This document shows positions 35,201-36,196 of a stretch of 36,196 nt of DNA, in pieces. A program made the translations under genes and the position numbers. The stretch's first letter is position 1, and the number at the start of each line of letters is the position of its first letter. Source of the stretch: Pseudomonadota bacterium (GTDB taxonomy: Bacteria; Pseudomonadota; Gammaproteobacteria; Burkholderiales; Rhodocyclaceae). The stretch spans positions 1 through 36,196 of the forward strand of contig JAGTRV010000008.1 in the NCBI GenBank assembly GCA_018262245.1. The letters are read 5' to 3'. The notes under the pieces were generated by a model that saw nothing but the letters and a program-made list of their open reading frames with translations, did no database searches and was not told the origin of the DNA.

Positions 35201-36196
35201 CTAGTGCTGAATGCCTTCTTCGGCAGCCAGTTTCTTGCGCATGCGGCGAGTGCCCCAGGCAACCAGTCCGGCGATCACCGGAATCGATACGGCGGTGATT
35301 ACGTCGGTATTGAAGTGGTGAAGTTCTTTGGTGCCCTTGGCGATGTACTGGACCAGTTGCGAGCCGTAGTAGGTCAGCACGACCACCGACAGGCCTTCAA
35401 CGGCTTCCTGCAGGTGTAGCTGGAGTTTGGCGCGGCGATTCATCTGGCCGAGCAGTTCCTGGTTCTGGCGTTCCAGTTCGATGTCGACGCGGGTGCGCAG
35501 CAACTGACTGTTGCGGGCGACGCGGGCGGAGAGTTCTTCCTGTCGGCGGCTGATCGCTTCGCAGGTGTTCATGGCCGGCAGTAGCCGGCGCTGCATGAAT
35601 TCGAAGAAGGTAGGCAGGCCGGAGATGCGCGTTTCGCGCAGTTCCTCGATGCGCTGCATGACCAGTCCGTGATAGGCCCGGGAAGCGCCGAAGCGGAAGG
35701 TGGTGCGGGCGACGGAGTGCTCGACGTCGGCGGCCAGCGCCGATAGCATGCCGAGCACTTCGCGTTCGTCAGTCGGCGACTTGGCATGGCCGATGCGGTC
35801 CATCATGTCGGCCAGTTTCTTCTCGCCGTCGTACAGCCAGCGCCCGACTTCCTTGGCGACCGGCAGGCCGAGCAGGGCCATCATCCGGTAAGTCTCGATC
35901 TCGACCAGGCGTTGCACGGTGCGCCCGGCCTGGCGCTGGGTCATGCCGGTATCGAGGACGAGGAAGCGCGAGAAGCCGTTGTCGATCTTGAAGTCGGTGA
36001 AAACCCAGGCATTGCCGTCGGCGACCTGCGCCGCAACCATCTGGCGACCGCTCGGGCTCAGCTTGGCGAGGACCGAATCGGGGCTGATTTCATCGGTCGA
36101 GCGCAGTTCGACATGCGTCGCGACGATCAGTTTGCCGGGAATGGCCGACATCCATTCCGGATGGACGGCATCGAAGGCCGTTGCGTCGGGGTCGAG
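35201..36196 (-). CDS. DUF3422 membrane-anchored protein, C-terminal part (cut by window edge)
   Basis: The reading frame is open from the stop at 35201 to the window edge, giving 331 residues of a protein whose family is usually about 430 long. The track begins at an internal methionine (36151), but upstream codons continue the family sequence (AFDAVHPEWMSAIPG), so the true start is outside. Visible features are GRQMVAAQVADGNAWVFTDF in the N-terminal part, a long helical and probably coiled-coil middle (ELSARVARNSQLLRTRVDIEL), and two C-terminal hydrophobic helices (GLSVVVLTYYGSQLVQYIA and VITAVSIPVIAGLVAWG). Function is unknown; it resembles DUF3422 proteins with a membrane-anchored C-terminus. 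It lies 75 bases upstream of purC with an independent promoter between. Confidence 0.87.
   Translation of the reverse strand, partial: LDPDATAFDAVHPEWMSAIPGKLIVATHVELRSTDEISPDSVLAKLSPSGRQMVAAQVADGNAWVFTDFKIDNGFSRFLVLDTGMTQRQAGRTVQRLVEIETYRMMALLGLPVAKEVGRWLYDGEKKLADMMDRIGHAKSPTDEREVLGMLSALAADVEHSVARTTFRFGASRAYHGLVMQRIEELRETRISGLPTFFEFMQRRLLPAMNTCEAISRRQEELSARVARNSQLLRTRVDIELERQNQELLGQMNRRAKLQLHLQEAVEGLSVVVLTYYGSQLVQYIAKGTKELHHFNTDVITAVSIPVIAGLVAWGTRRMRKKLAAEEGIQH

Noticed and set aside
36149-36151. Methionine at 36151 as the start of the DUF3422 gene
   Set aside because: The frame stays open to the window edge and the upstream codons continue the family sequence, so this is an internal residue.

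Overview
The window looks like core chromosome of a betaproteobacterium, most likely from the Rhodocyclales (Dechloromonas/Azonexus type). This rests on the high G+C coding sequence, the gene orders (argH next to an AlgZ/AlgR pair and hemCDXY; lptD-surA-pdxA-rsmA; amgK-murU divergent from lptD; dusB-fis) and the character of the proteins. It was judged by eye, not by database search. I see no rRNA, tRNA, CRISPR array, insertion sequence or prophage, and no gene-free gap longer than about 300 bases. I did not find an obviously new multi-gene system; the unusual items are small-scale ones listed under findings.

Layout. 1-773: N-terminal half of argH (minus, cut by the window edge). 831-2611: AlgZ-like sensor kinase and AlgR-like LytTR regulator (plus). 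2634-7630: a redox/peptidase block with a zinc-ribbon glutaredoxin (plus), then an RNase H-like protein, PepN, a TPMT-like methyltransferase and a periplasmic thioredoxin-fold protein (minus). 7629-11836: hemC-hemD-hemX-hemY, each joined to the next by a 4-base overlap, followed by a 79-residue Cys-rich protein (plus). 11840-22188: a long minus-strand run, read in transcription order as amgK, murU, pepP, ubiH, menA-like, dusB, fis, purH, purD, terminator, hemF. 22280-27895: lptD, surA, pdxA, rsmA (plus, all overlapping). 27962-33064: a minus-strand run read as DUF2189 protein, terminator, prlC, CX3C glutaredoxin-like protein, xthA, Crp/Fnr-type regulator, DUF2892 protein. 33284-34036: a lower-G+C membrane protein with a zinc ribbon (plus). 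34194-36196: purC and a DUF3422 protein cut by the window edge (both minus).

How the genes work together. Five heme/tetrapyrrole genes lie within 5 kb: hemC and hemD make uroporphyrinogen III, hemX and hemY are accessory membrane proteins, and hemF carries out the oxygen-dependent late step. Three purine genes (purH, purD, purC) are present, two of them downstream of fis. AmgK and MurU recycle MurNAc to UDP-MurNAc, while LptD and SurA, transcribed the other way, serve outer-membrane assembly, so 20.5-26.1 kb is an envelope region. UbiH and a MenA-type prenyltransferase concern quinones. The Crp/Fnr-type regulator lacks both the FNR cysteine cluster and an obvious cAMP pocket, and faces a CRP-like palindrome in front of the DUF2892 gene.

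The ORF track omits the two genes cut by the window edges (argH, and the start of DUF3422), and its longest-start convention over-extends several genes. I reset the starts of algZ, RNase H, the methyltransferase, the thioredoxin-like gene, hemC, hemX, dusB, menA, ubiH, pdxA, purC and the 33.3-kb gene, using overlaps, ribosome binding sites and family N-termini.
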